This document shows positions 5,032 to 6,076 of a DNA stretch of 6,076 nt, one piece after another. The translations under genes and the position numbers were made by a program. The stretch's first letter is position 1. Every line of letters starts with the position of its first letter. Source of the stretch: Acidobacteriota bacterium. GTDB taxonomy: Bacteria > Acidobacteriota > Terriglobia > Terriglobales > Acidobacteriaceae. A model generated the notes under the pieces. The model was not told the origin of the DNA. It worked only from the letters and a program-made list of their open reading frames with translations, and did no database searches. The stretch is from positions 1-6,076 of the forward strand of contig JAJZCX010000099.1 of NCBI GenBank assembly GCA_021851625.1. Direction: 5' to 3'.

Positions 5032-6039
5032 ATGATGAAATTTTCTTCGCACAGGCGAGTTCTACTGTTTACCGCAGCCATGATGGCATTCGTTCTCAAC
5101 CTTCCATTCGGCCAACCCACAGCGCTTGCTCAACCGGCAGCATCAACCCAACCCGTCGAATTACAAGCTGGGTATTACAGGCTTCAGATCGGCAACGTGC
5201 AAGTGGTCGCACTCTCCGATGGCACCGTCCAACTTTCCGCCTACGATGTTCTTACAAACACGACGCATGCAAAAATCGCTGCGTATCTGGCTGCTGCTGA
5301 TGTGACCAATCCGATCAATCTATCGGTCAACGCCTATCTGGTGCATCTCGGCGACCGTGTGATCTTGATCGATACCGGAGCTGGCGTTCTTTTTGGGCCA
5401 ACGCTTGGCAAGCTCCAAACGAGTCTTGCCGGAGCGGGATACCGGCCCGATCAAATCACCGACATCTTGGTGACGCACCTGCATCCTGACCACATCGGCG
5501 GACTGATGGATGGCAAAAACCGCGTCTTCCAGAATGCAACTGTGCATTTGGACAAGCGTGAACTGGCGTATTGGCTCAGCAAGACCGATCAGGCGAAGGC
5601 ACCGGATTCCCAGAAGGGATACTTCCAACAGGCTGCATTGATGATGCAGCCGTACATGGATGCAGGAAAGGTGTCTACCTTTGATGGCGCAACGGAACTC
5701 TTTCCTGGATTGCGGACCATCCCCGCGCCGGGTCATACACCGGGGCATACGTTCTACTCACTCGAAAGCCAGGGCCAGAAACTTGTGTTCTGGGGAGATG
5801 CTGTCCATGAGCAGGAAGTGCAGTTTGCCGATCCTTCAGTGACGGTAGGCTTTGACACGGATTCTGCACAGGCGATGGCAATTCGCAAGGCAGCATTTGC
5901 GGATGCAGCCAAGAATCACTACCTTGTCGCATTGGCTCACATGTACTTCCCCGGCGTTGGCCATGTTGTGGTGGATGGCGACCACTATCGCTGGCTGCCT
6001 GTGCCGTATCTGAACAATGCACCCGCGGCAAAGAAATAA
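5032..6039 (+). CDS. Exported metallo-beta-lactamase-fold hydrolase, methyl parathion hydrolase family
   Basis: A 335-aa binuclear metal hydrolase. The N-terminus is a signal peptide: MMKFSSHRR, a hydrophobic core, then ALA with likely cleavage after A33. The RR pair leaves Tat export possible. The mature enzyme should be periplasmic. Ligands are H149, H151, D153 and H154 (THLHPDHIGG), H235 (APGHTPGH), D256 (FWGD) and H303 (LAHMYFPG). They correspond to H147, H149, D151, H152, H234, D255 and H302 of methyl parathion hydrolase (recalled numbering). Further matches are YYRL, ALSDGTV, LFGPTLG with F121, YWLS with W181, ESQGQKL, and the C-terminal GVGHV and YRW. MPH F196 is Y197 here. Positions tied to phosphotriesterase activity differ (V73, H259, V272, F274 and one residue missing before K195), which favours a lactonase or arylesterase. 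The gene is divergent from the ArsR-like regulator and lower in GC than the housekeeping genes. The true substrate is unknown. Confidence 0.9.
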   Translation: MMKFSSHRRVLLFTAAMMAFVLNLPFGQPTALAQPAASTQPVELQAGYYRLQIGNVQVVALSDGTVQLSAYDVLTNTTHAKIAAYLAAADVTNPINLSVNAYLVHLGDRVILIDTGAGVLFGPTLGKLQTSLAGAGYRPDQITDILVTHLHPDHIGGLMDGKNRVFQNATVHLDKRELAYWLSKTDQAKAPDSQKGYFQQAALMMQPYMDAGKVSTFDGATELFPGLRTIPAPGHTPGHTFYSLESQGQKLVFWGDAVHEQEVQFADPSVTVGFDTDSAQAMAIRKAAFADAAKNHYLVALAHMYFPGVGHVVVDGDHYRWLPVPYLNNAPAAKK

Positions 6040-6076
6040 AACCTGCTAGCAGTGCATCATCGGCTGGAAGATTTTT

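Noticed and set aside
6043..6052. Perfect palindrome CTGCTAGCAG just after the hydrolase stop
   Set aside because: It has no loop and no adjoining T run, so it is not a standard terminator. Ten bases is too short to call more than chance.
1..6076. CRISPR array, insertion sequence, toxin-antitoxin or defence system
   Set aside because: No regularly spaced repeats, transposase, integrase or defence-type protein motif was seen on either strand.

Overview
The window looks like chromosomal DNA of a moderately GC-rich Gram-negative bacterium. My best guess is Acidobacteriota (Terriglobia type). This rests on family resemblance, a long-chain prenyl synthase suited to a menaquinone producer, and two copies of a short dispersed intergenic repeat of the kind common in such genomes. 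The taxon is an inference, because no rRNA is present.

Left part (1-3653): four housekeeping genes on the + strand. They are the 3' two thirds of metG (methionyl-tRNA synthetase with a C-terminal tRNA-binding domain), tatD (metal-dependent DNase), a yajQ-type nucleotide/c-di-GMP-binding protein gene, and an ispB-type long-chain polyprenyl diphosphate synthase gene. Gaps of 100, 38 and 55 bases suggest largely shared transcription. The metG-tatD gap holds a diverged repeat copy.

Middle (3654-4494): a second repeat copy, then a tRNA-Phe(GAA) gene on the - strand with an encoded CCA end and a good sigma70-type promoter (TTGGCA-17 bp-TATACT on the - strand). After it comes msrB (methionine-R-sulfoxide reductase) on the + strand, ending in two consecutive stop codons.

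Right part (4495-6076): a divergent pair that looks like an accessory module. A small ArsR-like winged-helix regulator with a Lys/Pro-rich tail lies on the - strand. An exported metallo-beta-lactamase-fold hydrolase lies on the + strand. The hydrolase is clearly related to methyl parathion hydrolase (MPH): all seven metal ligands line up. However, the positions reported to have turned an ancestral lactonase into MPH are not in the MPH state, so a lactonase or arylesterase role is more likely than organophosphate hydrolysis. The 134-base gap between the two genes contains inverted repeats that could be regulator operators. In two 60-base samples the hydrolase gene is about 50-52% GC, against 67-75% in samples from the housekeeping genes.

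I found no CRISPR array, insertion sequence, phage gene or defence system. The most interesting item is the regulator/MPH-like hydrolase pair, a new combination of known families rather than an entirely unknown system.
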